NCBI GenBank assembly: GCA_016709305.1 | Contig: JADJNA010000015.1 | Coordinates: 1-10,933 of the forward strand | Source: Candidatus Villigracilis saccharophilus | GTDB lineage: Bacteria; Chloroflexota; Anaerolineae; Anaerolineales; Villigracilaceae | Length of the DNA: 10,933 bases | Reading direction: 5' to 3' | Shown here: positions 1 through 6,892 of the stretch, one piece after another | Position numbering within the stretch: the stretch's first letter is position 1 | How the letters are laid out: the number at the start of each line of letters is the position of its first letter | The notes under the pieces: generated by a model | Told to the model about the DNA's origin: nothing | The model's input: only the letters and a program-made list of their open reading frames with translations | Databases searched by the model: none | Program-made: the position numbers and the translations under genes

Positions 1-1116
1 ACACTGACGTTTTGCAGATTGTTGACTTTCGCATTCTTGATCGGCAGTTTACCAGTCGGCGTGCGGAACTCTTCCTTGATCGGCACGGATTGCTGCATGT
101 GTTTGCCCGTGATCGTGTTCGCCTTGAGCAAATTCGCATAACTGCCTTCGAAGACGAGCTCGCCTCCATGCGGACCGCGAGCGGACCGACATCCACGACG
201 TGGTCTGCGGCTTTGATCACGTCAGGATCATGCTCCACGACGATGACCGTGTTACCCTTGTCACGCAGTTTCTGCAGTAACTCATTCATGCGATGCACAT
301 CCCGTGGATGCAGTCCCACGCTCGGCTCATCGAAGATATAGATGACATCGCTCAGGCTGCTGCCGAGGTGTTTCACAATTTTTACGCGCTGTGACTCTCC
401 GCCTGATAATGTATCCGTCTCACGGTCGAGGCTGAGATATTCCAAGCCAATGTCCACGATATTCTGTAACCGTTCGAGAAGCGCTTTGACGATTGGCTCG
501 GCGGCGGGTGTTTTGATCGTTTTCACGGCTTCGATCAATTCAGGGATTTCCATGCTCGTCAGGTCGGCGATGTTGTAGCCATTGATCTTGCATTTTCAGG
601 ATGGTCTTGTTCAATCGCGCGCCGTTTGCATTCGGAACGGGGACCCATTGTCATAAATGGCTCAATCGATTTTTGAGTGCGCTCAGACTTGGTTTTTAGA
701 TCCTGTTTGATGTACTTGTTGGTAAAGCGGTTGATAATGCCTTCATAGGTCAGGTTGAAATCTTTTGCCCCCATCTTGGTCTTGACTTTGATCGGCTCGC
801 TATATAAAAGATCGTGCAATTCCTTCTGGGTGTGCTTTGGAAATTTTCTTATCAGGGTCGAATAAACCTGTATTGATCAAATTGCTCCAGCCCCAACTAT
901 CCACATTGTATTCTGGAAACAGAATCGCGCCTTCATTCAAAGATTTGGATTTAGCAGGCGCTGTGACTCAGTGGCAATCGTATCGAACACAATCGAAGAT
1001 TTGCCCGAGCCGGATACGCCGGTAAAGATGGTAATTTTTCGTTTGGGGATTCGCAAAGACACATTCTTCAAGTTATTTTCGCGTGCGCCGCGAATCTCAA
1101 TATATTCCTGGGGCAT
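1..1116 (-). pseudogene. UvrA-like ABC ATPase (UvrA2/DrrC type), N-terminal half, broken and cut by window edge
   Basis: This is a duplicated-ABC ATPase of the UvrA superfamily. UvrA2/DrrC members bind DNA and are linked to tolerance of DNA-damaging drugs. The ATG at 1116 follows a GGAGAG ribosome site. Walker A (GVSGSGKSS) is read from 994-1020, the ABC signature LSGGESQRVK from about 393-409 and Walker B (IYIFDEPSVGLHPRD) just after, followed by VVEHDPDVI. The wording of the signature and Walker B segments fits the DrrC type better than canonical UvrA. Reading continues to position 1, where the second ABC half begins. The frame breaks near 838, 640-600 and 172; the last looks like GGG shortened to GG. 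At 948/949 the text jumps from SQRLLN straight to KSLNEGAIL, so roughly 120 residues expected between them are missing. It could be a decayed gene or a misassembled intact one. The family call is firm. Confidence 0.85.
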
Positions 1117-1244
1117 GGTCTCTCCTCTGAAATCTCTGCCGAATGGTTAACGCATTGGGTGGGCAAAGCAAGAGCTTTCACCCACCCAGAGAAAATGTCC
1201 AAATATTTTAGAACGTTTATTCCTAAACAGTCAAGGCAAAAACG

Positions 1245-1252
1245 ATTCTCAA
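1245..1252. repeat. Target site duplication, left copy
   Basis: ATTCTCAA directly abuts the left inverted repeat and is repeated in the same orientation at 2564-2571. An 8-bp duplication is usual for this IS family. Confidence 0.85.
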
Positions 1253-1271
1253 CCATGGCTGTAGCAAAGTC
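1253..1271. repeat. Left terminal inverted repeat of the ISAs1-family element
   Basis: It reads CCATGGCTGTAGCAAAGTC and is the exact reverse complement of 2545-2563. Similarity between the two ends stops after 19 bases. The transposase stop codon (1270-1272) overlaps its inner end by two bases. Confidence 0.9.
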
Positions 1272-2463
1272 AGGAAAAAGGGGTAACCAGGAGGGCAAAA
1301 GCCTGGGAAAGATGCGCGGCAAAAAAACGTCTTGCTTGTGCTGCATTTAGAAAGCCAGACTGACGGATCAATGCCAAGATAAGATTGTTGATATTTGACA
1401 TCACTCTTGCGCCGTTGCCGATTATGAATCGGGTTGCATCTTCTTTTAGGGTAACATCACGCCGATAGTGGGAGCCTGTCTCAATTCCCCAATGAGCGCG
1501 GCGAATTTCCAAGAGTTTCATCGGCGCAGCTTTTTTGCGTGATAAGCTAGTAATTCCAAATTCGACTTCACAGGAGGTTTTATAACAAACTCCTTTTCGC
1601 CACCACTGGAATTCACGTTCGAGCCGATAGACTTGAGCTAACCCGGGCCAAGCCGCATAGGTATTAAGCATTTCGCTAGTTGTCAAAGTTCGTTTTTCAA
1701 TGCGTCCATGACCCTTATTAACTTTTTGTGCTTGATGGAAATCTGCTTGGATTTTTCCAAACCCGTGCTTGGGATATTCAGGTGCAAAGAGGGATTGGAT
1801 GTTTTTGTACAGATTGGATTGGTTTTCTTTCACGGGAAAAACATAGTCGCCTTTTTCATCCAAGATAGTTTGCGCCAGGCGTTTTTGGGTGTGTAAAGCG
1901 TCCCCTGTAACTACTTTCCCAGCAATTTTCGCCAATTTTATAGCTTGAGGTGCCTTGGTGATCTCGTTTTCTTTACTCCCAACTTCCACTTGCGCTATAG
2001 TTTTCCCGGCCTGCACATCATATACACTCAGGGCATATTCCGAGGTGCCATCTTCGCGCTTCAACATGCCCAATAAGGCTTTGCCATCCAAGGCACAAAT
2101 GTCGCCACGTTCGCCACTTTGATTGTATTCCCCCACCATTCGTTCTATTTCCGTTTCATACACTTTATATGCCAAGAGCCGCCGATAGGTGCTTCGTTCT
2201 GGCATGCGTTTTGGTTGGATCAGTAGCAATGCCTCTACTTCATCCTGATGGTGAATCCCCCATTCCGCAATGGCGGTGGGTGAATCCGCTCCACTCAATT
2301 TCGCCAACAACACAATCATCAATAACGTTGTCAGGCTATACCTTTTTCCTCTCGCTTTCCTCTTATCTGTCAGGGTTTGTAACCGACCATATACGCTCCC
2401 TTTATCATAGACCACCCCTTCTGCGCTAATTTCTTGCTCCTTGCCAATCGTGCTATACTCCAT
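1270..2463 (-). CDS. ISAs1-family DDE transposase
   Basis: This 397-residue transposase cuts and rejoins the ends of the surrounding IS. The N-terminal part (residues about 20-110, from VYGRLQTLTDKRKARGKRYS) is the ISAs1-type N-terminal domain. The catalytic triad is readable: Asp126 in CALDGK, Asp188 in VVTGDALHTQ and Glu328 in HWGIETGSHYRRD. A VKENQ motif lies at about 211-215. The length is typical of the family and there is no frameshift, unlike most neighbours. The ATG at 2463 is preceded by a strong AGGAGG ribosome site, and the TGA stop lies at the edge of the left inverted repeat. It is the only gene in the element and is probably active. Confidence 0.93.
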   Translation of the reverse strand: MEYSTIGKEQEISAEGVVYDKGSVYGRLQTLTDKRKARGKRYSLTTLLMIVLLAKLSGADSPTAIAEWGIHHQDEVEALLLIQPKRMPERSTYRRLLAYKVYETEIERMVGEYNQSGERGDICALDGKALLGMLKREDGTSEYALSVYDVQAGKTIAQVEVGSKENEITKAPQAIKLAKIAGKVVTGDALHTQKRLAQTILDEKGDYVFPVKENQSNLYKNIQSLFAPEYPKHGFGKIQADFHQAQKVNKGHGRIEKRTLTTSEMLNTYAAWPGLAQVYRLEREFQWWRKGVCYKTSCEVEFGITSLSRKKAAPMKLLEIRRAHWGIETGSHYRRDVTLKEDATRFIIGNGARVMSNINNLILALIRQSGFLNAAQARRFFAAHLSQAFALLVTPFS

Positions 2464-2544
2464 TTTAGATCCTCCTCGTTATTTGCTGGTTTTGTCACTC
2501 GCAATTTTACCGAGAAGGATCTTATTTTTTACTTCTTGTCAATC

Positions 2545-2563
2545 GACTTTGCTACAGCCATGG
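2545..2563. repeat. Right terminal inverted repeat of the ISAs1-family element
   Basis: It reads GACTTTGCTACAGCCATGG, perfectly matching 1253-1271 in inverse orientation. It lies on the promoter side of the transposase, about 80 bp from its start codon. Confidence 0.9.
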
Positions 2564-2571
2564 ATTCTCAA
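2564..2571. repeat. Target site duplication, right copy
   Basis: ATTCTCAA directly abuts the right inverted repeat and matches 1245-1252. Removing the IS and one copy rejoins the original spacer downstream of the S51-like gene. Confidence 0.85.
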
Positions 2572-2580
2572 CTCACTGCT

Positions 2581-3248
2581 CTATTGGGGCACAAACCGTT
2601 TCCAATGTCCCTCAGAAATAACTTCGGCAACGCCATCCACCACTTTGATGGCGGTCTGATCGTCAATCCCGTAGGTTGGCACTGGTACCTTGGCAGCCAT
2701 TCTTTCTACTTTGGCCGTGGAACTTTCGGGGTGGTTCTCGTGATCCAGATGCGGAAGCAACGCAAAGTCAACCAGGCCCAACCCCTGCTCGATGACAAAG
2801 GGCGCATTGGGGTCATCGTACGTCTCTCCAAAAATAGGTGCCGTCACCATGCCGCCAGCGCTCACCCCACGTAAACCGTCTTACGCAGCGACGGCAGGAG
2901 GTCTGCCAGTCCGGACTCCCGCATCCAGCGGCACAGATACAGGACATCGCCGCCAAACACCAACAGGGCATCAGCCTCCTCGACAGGAGTGACCCAATTC
3001 TCTCTCTTGATGCTGGGTAGGGCCGTGAGCTCTAGCACGCCCAACGATTTCCAACCCAATTCGGTCAGGGGGCTGGGACCTAATCCGCTGATGAAACGGT
3101 AGGCCATTGAAGGTCCGACGGAGAAAGGATAGATGGCGGTGGGAATGCAAAGGGCGCTGGACTCGGCAATCGGTTTGCCCAACAGATCGACCAACGCTGT
3201 CTGGATACTTGCATTCTTGATACCAGCTGAGGTAAGCAAAAATTTCAT
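2581..3248 (-). pseudogene. Peptidase S51-like (dipeptidase E / type 1 glutamine amidotransferase-like) protein, one frameshift
   Basis: S51 proteins are cytoplasmic serine peptidases with a class I glutamine amidotransferase-like fold; dipeptidase E removes N-terminal Asp from peptides. The start (MKFLLTSAGIKN), the strand VEEADALLVFGGDVLYL, the nucleophile elbow VSAGGM (Ser-Ala-Gly-Gly from 2851-2862) and a likely catalytic His in LLPHLDHENHP are all visible. The total of about 222 residues fits the family. The frame breaks just before the nucleophile, at 2864-2869, where VYVG runs into a stop; restoring one G in a G run gives VYVGVSAGGM, so an indel error is plausible. A GAGG ribosome site lies a few bases before the ATG. 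The gene is bracketed by mobile elements: an IS 9 bp after its stop and a tnpB element about 19 bp before its start. The exact substrate cannot be told. Confidence 0.82.
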
Positions 3249-3266
3249 CGAGACCTCGGCAAGAAA

Positions 3267-3287
3267 CTCCCTGCTTTAGCAGTGGAG
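3267..3287 (+). repeat. Left-end stem-loop of the tnpB element
   Basis: The arms CTCC-CTGC and GCAG-(T)-GGAG enclose a TTTA loop, pairing perfectly apart from one bulged T. It closely resembles the right-end structure at 4345-4369, which supports a role as a transposon end rather than chance. Confidence 0.72.
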
Positions 3288-3324
3288 AGGGATAGCCGCT
3301 GGCGATGTGCTTTCGCTAGAGCAG

Positions 3325-3358
3325 TTTCAATAGATTGAAGCTGCGGTATAATCACGCC
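3325..3358 (+). promoter_or_regulatory. Promoter of tnpB, apparently giving a leaderless transcript
   Basis: A perfect -10 box TATAAT lies at 3347-3352, only six bases before the tnpB ATG at 3359. A weak -35 candidate TTTCAA lies 16 bases further up at 3325-3330. Transcription would start at or next to the ATG, and no Shine-Dalgarno sequence is present, so a leaderless mRNA is the simplest reading. Confidence 0.6.
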
Positions 3359-4359
3359 ATGAAATTGATCGCTCAAATAAAACTCCTGCCTACGCCTGAA
3401 CAAGCGCAAGCCCTTCGTAAAACTCTTGAGGTTGCAAACGCCGCGTGCAATTACATCAGCGATCAGGCGTGGGAGAGTCAGACATTCAAACAATTTCCAA
3501 TCCACAAACTTACGTATTACGATGTCAAGGAAATGTTTGGCTTGACCGCACAGGTGGTTGTGCGTTGCATCTCGAAAGTTGCAGATGCTTATAAGCTGGA
3601 TAGAAAGGTCAAACGTACTTTCAAGCCGCATGGCGCGATCGCTTTTGATGACCGCATCCTGACCTGCAAACTGGACAGGATGGAGTTGAGCCTCTGGACA
3701 GTAGAGGGCAGACACAAGATGTCCTTTGCCTGCGGAAAACGCCAGCTTGAATTGCTCAAAGGCCAGCATGGGGAAAGCGACTTGTGTCTGGTCAAAGGTA
3801 AGTTTTACCTGATGGTTGTCTGCGAGGTGGAGACACCCAAGCCAATTGACGTGGAAGGGGTGTTGGGGGTGGATCTGGGTCTTGTCCAGATCGCCGCAAC
3901 TTCGGACGGTGGCGGGTTCAGCGGCGCGGCGATCGAAGATAACCGCCGAAAGTTTGGACATCGCAGAAGCAATTTGCAAAAGAAACAGACCAGATCCGCC
4001 ACACGAAAACTCAAGAAAATATCTGGCGTTCAATCCCGGTTTCAAAACAACCAACCATAGAATTAGCAAAATTCTCGTACAGATTGCGTATGACACTCAT
4101 CGAGCGATTGCCCTTGAAGAATTGGGCGGTATCCGTGAGGCTCCGGTAAAAGGACGCAGGCAGAGAGCGGCGCACCTGCCCCGAATGTGGTTGTGTTGAT
4201 AAAGCCAATCGTAAATCTCAATCTGTTTTCCTTTGTACCGCTTGTAACTTCTCCGGCAATGCGGACAGAGTAGCGGCTGTGAATATCGCAGTCAGGGCAG
4301 AAGTAAACCTGCCAATGGTCTCGAACCTTCGGGTTCAGGGACAAAACCCCCTGCTTTAG
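3359..4359 (+). pseudogene. tnpB: IS200/IS605-family TnpB (RNA-guided endonuclease), frameshifted with internal deletion
   Basis: TnpB is an omega-RNA-guided RuvC nuclease that helps IS605-type elements persist. The N-terminus MKLIAQIKLLPTPEQAQALR is typical, and I chose the ATG at 3359 because of it. All three RuvC acidic residues can be read: Asp in GVDLG (codon 3872-3874), Glu in ALEEL (4116-4118) and Asp in GNADRVAAVN (4264-4266). A four-cysteine zinc finger is also present (CPEC from 4177, CTAC from 4234). The frame breaks at 4044-4047, where AAAA appears where five are expected (RFQKTTNHRISK is restored). Between 4153 and 4170 about 45-50 residues linking RuvC-II to the zinc finger are absent. 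The frameshift could be a sequencing error, but the deletion suggests a dead or misassembled copy. Confidence 0.85.
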
Positions 4360-4369
4360 CTGTGGGGTT
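4345..4369 (+). repeat. Right-end stem-loop of the tnpB element, likely 3' part of a guide RNA
   Basis: Outer arms AACCCC and GGGGTT enclose CTGC-TTTA-GCTG plus a bulged T, with one T-T mismatch inside. The tnpB stop codon TAG (4357-4359) falls in the loop region. In IS605-type elements, the omega RNA used by TnpB overlaps the 3' end of tnpB and runs through this end, with the guide taken from the flank. That role is inferred from the family. Confidence 0.65.
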
Positions 4370-4431
4370 CGTTTACGATGTCTCTCCAGAACGATTTTAA
4401 GAACCTAGAGGATTCGCACTTGTTTTCAAAC

Positions 4432-4899
4432 TCAACTCACCGATTTTTTCACGAGCGCGATGATCTTTGCCTCTTCGGCAGAGGTCAATTTTATCAACGC
4501 GAAGGCGGCGGCCCACATATTGCCTTCATCCAGTTTCGCATCGGGTTGAAAGCCGAAGGTTGCATACCTCACACCGAACTTACTTGCAGCCTGAAAAAGC
4601 AGATGACCTTGCCACCCGCGTCGGCATAGGCGGGCATGCCATACCAGGGTCTTCGGCATGAGCTCTGGCGCAGCAGCAGTAACGATCTCGCGAGATCCGC
4701 TTCCCCATGGAACGATCTGTTGGGTCTTTCATTGCACTGATTGCCGCAGGATGGCTTTTCACCTTCTGCCCTGTCCTTGCCCGCGCGTGCTTCTGCCTTC
4801 AACTCTTGGAGCACGAGCCTTCATCGCGGCTTTTTCGTCGGCTGTAAATCCTTCACCAGATGTCTTGGTGGTCTTTTTCGTATCTGTCTTTGGGCTCAT
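4432..4899 (-). pseudogene. DUF1801 (PF08818) family protein, several frameshifts
   Basis: This is a small cytoplasmic protein of the DUF1801 group, whose fold includes the YdhG-type iron chaperones; this subtype has no established biochemical role. The Lys/Thr-rich start MSPKTDTKKTTKTSGEGFT leads into a charged helix (KAEARAGKDRAEGEK), then AMKDPTDRSMG, YGMPAYADAGGKVICFF, SKFGVRYATFGF and the C-terminal helix SAEEAKIIALVKKSVS. Together these give about 155 residues, the usual length. Reading needs a switch of frame about five times (for instance near 4812, 4760, 4695, 4650 and 4600). The ATG at 4899 has an AAGGAG ribosome site. The gene is divergent from marR and shares its control region, so MarR control is likely. 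A second DUF1801 gene lies at 6532-6892. Confidence 0.8.
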
Positions 4900-4929
4900 A
4901 GAAATCTCCTTATATGACTTTTGGTCGTT

Positions 4930-4989
4930 TTGACACCTTTGCATAAAGCGAATTTATCTTTACAATAAAGATACTTCAAGATAAAGACA
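4930..4989 (+). promoter_or_regulatory. marR promoter region, divergent from the DUF1801 gene
   Basis: A consensus -35 box TTGACA lies at 4930-4935. A -10 candidate (TTATCT or TATCTT, starting at 4954-4955, spacing 18-19) falls inside the palindrome at 4955-4973. A repressor bound there would block RNA polymerase. The opposing promoter for the DUF1801 gene must lie in the same roughly 90 bp but I could not place it. Confidence 0.5.
4955..4973. promoter_or_regulatory. Perfect palindrome, probable MarR operator
   Basis: TATCTTTA-CAA-TAAAGATA is an 8+8 inverted repeat with a 3-bp spacer, all arms matching. A further half-site-like AGATAAAGA follows at 4979-4987. Position between the divergent genes, next to marR and over its -10, fits autoregulation. 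Binding is inferred. Confidence 0.65.
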
Positions 4990-5472
4990 ATGTCAAGGGC
5001 AAATTTCTATGACCAAACCAACGAAGCCAGATCTGAAAAACGAGCCCTCATGGCAGTCAGGGATTATGGCGTTAATCTGACGCAGTTCCGAAACGCCATG
5101 AGTGAATGGGCCGGACTCAACGTGACCGACATGGAATGTCTTCGACTCCTCTTCTTCAAAGGTGTCGCATCGCCTTCTGAACTTTCCAAGTCTACGGGTC
5201 TCACCTCTGGCGCAACGACCGCCATGCTGGATCGGCTCGAAAAGGCTGGCTTAATTGAACGCCGACCCAACCCCAATGACCGCCGCGGGACTCTGATCGC
5301 ACCTGCGCCATCGAGTGCAGAAAAAGCCGCATCATGGTTTGAGTCAGCGCGAAAGGCACAAGACGAATTAATCTCGTTACTCTAGAGCGAACTGGAAATC
5401 GTTGCGGATGCCTTTGAACGATTTGCAAAACTTTGGGATGATGAACGCAAGAAAGTTCAAAAAGACCCGTAG
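4990..5472 (+). pseudogene. MarR-family transcriptional regulator with in-frame amber codon
   Basis: MarR proteins are dimeric winged-helix regulators, often repressors released by small aromatic or oxidising compounds. Here the winged helix is clear: NVTDMECLRLLFFKG, then the recognition helix region SELSKSTGLTSGATTAMLDR, LEKAGLIERR and the wing NPNDRRG. TAG at 5383-5385 stops the frame after 131 residues. The same frame continues with SELEIVADAFERFAKLWDDE to a TAG at 5470-5472, giving a normal length of about 160. The tail is the C-terminal dimerisation helix expected of the family, so the amber codon is either a substitution error or a real nonsense mutation. The ATG at 4990 has a weak ribosome site; an ATG at 5009 in another frame (MTKPTKPDLKNE), with AGGG upstream, may be the true start if an indel lies near 5045. 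The gene converges with the VOC gene, 8 bp away. Confidence 0.82.
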
Positions 5473-5480
5473 GGATCGCA

Positions 5481-5936
5481 TCACTCGCCGTCGTACGCCT
5501 TTTTCAAGTCTGCAACAATAATCTTTTCCATCTTCAACATCGCATCCATCACCCGTTTAGATTTTTCAGCATCAGGGTCACCCAATAACTCACCTAATTG
5601 TTTCGGAATAATTTCCAAGACAAGCCCCATTTATCCTTCAACCAACCACAACTAGGCTCCTTCTCCGCCATTCATCATAAACGCCTCCCAAAAATAATCC
5701 ACTTCGGCCTGGCTTTCACAATTCACATACATTGAAACGGCTTCGTTGAATTTAAACATTGGACCGAATTCAACCCAGCAATTCCTGCCCATCCAGTTCA
5801 AATGCCACCGTGAAGACTTTGCCGTCAGGTACGCGTGAGATGTTGTTGACTTTTGAGTTCTTGAACAGAGAGATGTAAAATTCATCGCCTCTTCGGCTTG
5901 CGTATCGAACCACAAAAACGGGGTGATTTTGCTCAT
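5481..5936 (-). pseudogene. PhnB-like VOC superfamily protein (3-demethylubiquinone-9 3-methyltransferase-like domain), frameshifted
   Basis: These VOC proteins resemble PhnB and are often named after a ubiquinone methyltransferase-like domain (PF06983). They adopt the glyoxalase fold, and most have no known substrate. The sequence reads MSKITPFLWFDTQAEEAMNF, then a strand ending FELDGQEF, MFKFNEAVSMYVNCESQAEV, YFWEAFMMNGGE, a SCGWLKDKWGLSW segment and IPKQLGELLGDPDAEKSKRV, ending KKAYDGE. This is the standard order and about 150 residues. Frames change near 5875, 5790, 5650 and 5610. The ATG at 5936 has an AAGGAG ribosome site that lies inside the last codons of the upstream DHFR-like gene; the two reading frames are one base apart. 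It is the last gene of the operon led by arsR. Confidence 0.82.
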
Positions 5937-5937
5937 G

Positions 5938-6510
5938 TTAATTCTCCTTTTGATATGTAACATAACGCAATAACACTGCGCCATTTGGTATGTCTTTGTA
6001 CTTTCAAGCTTGGAGGTCTTTACGGGCTGTAATGCCATCGAATAGCCGCTTACCGCTTCCCAAAAGAACTGGATGCACCACAATGCGGTATTCGTCAATG
6101 AGTCCAGCATTGGTGAAACTCTGTACCAGTTTTGAACTGGCAAAGATGATCATATCTTTGCCAGTTTGTCCTTTTATCTTTTTGACTTCCTCCTCTACGT
6201 TTTTGTTGATAAGCGATATATTTTCAAATACGCCCCAGCCAGCTTTCGAGAGCGTTTTTGAAAAAACAATTTTTGAAGTGTGATTCATAAGGTCAGCAAA
6301 ATCACCAGATTGTGTGGGCCAAAATTGTGAAAGCCCTTCATAAGTGATGCGTCCCAGCAAAATCGTGTCAAACTCCTGAAAGGAATCTTGGAAATCAGGC
6401 GTTGAATCAACCACACCTGACATGTCCCAACTTATCATATTGTCTTCGTCGCCTGCTGGCCCTGACATGACGCCATCAAATGTAATATGAAACCGCAACG
6501 ATTTTTTCAT
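5938..6510 (-). pseudogene. RibD C-terminal / dihydrofolate reductase-like protein (copy 2), in-frame opal near C-terminus
   Basis: This is a member of the RibD-C/DHFR-like reductase family: small NADPH-binding proteins, mostly of unknown substrate, distinct from housekeeping DHFR. The start MKKSLRFHITFDGVMSGPAG, the FDTILLGRITYEGL motif, DMIIFASSKLVQSF and the strand VVHPVLLGSGKRLFDG follow in the family order. The frame is open for 168 residues to TGA at 6004-6006. Reading on in the same frame gives KYKDIPNGAVLLRYVTYQKE and a TAA at 5938-5940, one base before the next gene's ATG. That tail has the usual family ending and carries the ribosome site of the next gene, so the natural stop is probably 5938. 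The 21-bp gap to the upstream DUF1801 gene suggests co-transcription. A ribosome site before 6510 is weak. Confidence 0.85.
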
Positions 6511-6531
6511 TTTATTTTCTTTTGACCGCTT

Positions 6532-6892
6532 TTATTTTTCATTCTTCAAATTATCTGCGATACGAAACTTTACAAATCTGACAATCAGTTTCAGCGGCAA
6601 CGGCTCATCCAGCGGGAATTTCGTGGTGCCTTTCCGCCGCATATTTTGCGATTGCTTTGTTGAATGCTTCAGTTCCAGTTGGAGTTGGATACATGGACAC
6701 ATGCTGTTTCCAGCCTGCGAAATGGACCAGGTTTTTGCCATTGAGTTCAAGACACGCAATCTGGTAACTGATCTTTCTTTGCTTCTGGAGCAAGCGTCTT
6801 AATCAGCTCGCGGATTTTTTGCATTAACTTTGTGATTGTTCCGGGCAGGCGGCGATGTATTCATCGATTGATTGAAAATTGGTCTTTGCCAT
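6532..6892 (-). pseudogene. DUF1801 protein, YdhG/iron-chaperone-like, frameshifted
   Basis: DUF1801 includes small proteins related to the frataxin-like YdhG iron chaperone of Bacillus; binding of iron here is only inferred. The sequence MAKTNFQSIDEYIAACPE, MQKIRELIKTLAPEAK, then ISYQIACLELNGKNLVHFAG, HVSMYPTPTGTEAFNKAI and KFPLDEPLPLKLIVRFVKFR follows the family over about 120 residues. The frame changes near 6812, 6775 and 6635. The start codon overlaps the stop of the upstream VOC gene in the string TAATG, so translation is very likely coupled. It differs clearly from the other DUF1801 gene at 4432-4899 and is a separate subtype, not a recent duplicate. Confidence 0.83.

Larger units (their letters stand above)
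1253..2563 (-). mobile_element. ISAs1-family insertion sequence, complete, 1311 bp
   Basis: The element is bounded by 19-bp perfect inverted repeats (CCATGGCTGTAGCAAAGTC) at 1253-1271 and 2545-2563. It is flanked by the 8-bp direct repeat ATTCTCAA at 1245-1252 and 2564-2571. It holds one transposase gene on the minus strand. Size, repeat length and an 8-bp duplication all agree with the ISAs1 family. Both repeats and the target duplication are intact, and the transposase is uninterrupted, which suggests a recent insertion. It landed between the UvrA-like gene and the S51-like gene, 9 bp beyond the stop of the latter, so it breaks no coding region. Confidence 0.9.
3267..4369 (+). mobile_element. 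IS200/IS605-type tnpB-only element with end stem-loops
   Basis: A tnpB gene is enclosed by two similar short stem-loops, at 3267-3287 and 4345-4369, as expected for subterminal palindromes of single-strand IS605-type transposons. No tnpA (Y1 transposase) gene is present between them, so movement would need a TnpA from elsewhere. The exact cleavage sites cannot be fixed from one copy; the bounds given are the outer edges of the hairpins. The element sits directly upstream of the S51-like gene and probably separated it from its original promoter. Confidence 0.7.

Noticed and set aside
2434..2874. Plus-strand open frame of 146 codons across the IS right end
   Set aside because: It spans the inverted repeat and target duplication and runs antisense to the S51-like gene; no family resemblance.
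3335..3358. Upstream TTG start for tnpB
   Set aside because: It would translate through the TATAAT box and adds residues not found in TnpB; the ATG at 3359 begins the usual N-terminus.
3245..4096. Long open frame on the minus strand (283 codons)
   Set aside because: It runs opposite to tnpB, whose plus-strand product has clear RuvC and zinc-finger motifs; the minus frame shows no recognisable domain and is a shadow.
1245..4369. Composite transposon formed by the two mobile elements
   Set aside because: The elements belong to unrelated families with different ends and chemistry, and the 8-bp duplication flanks only the ISAs1 copy.
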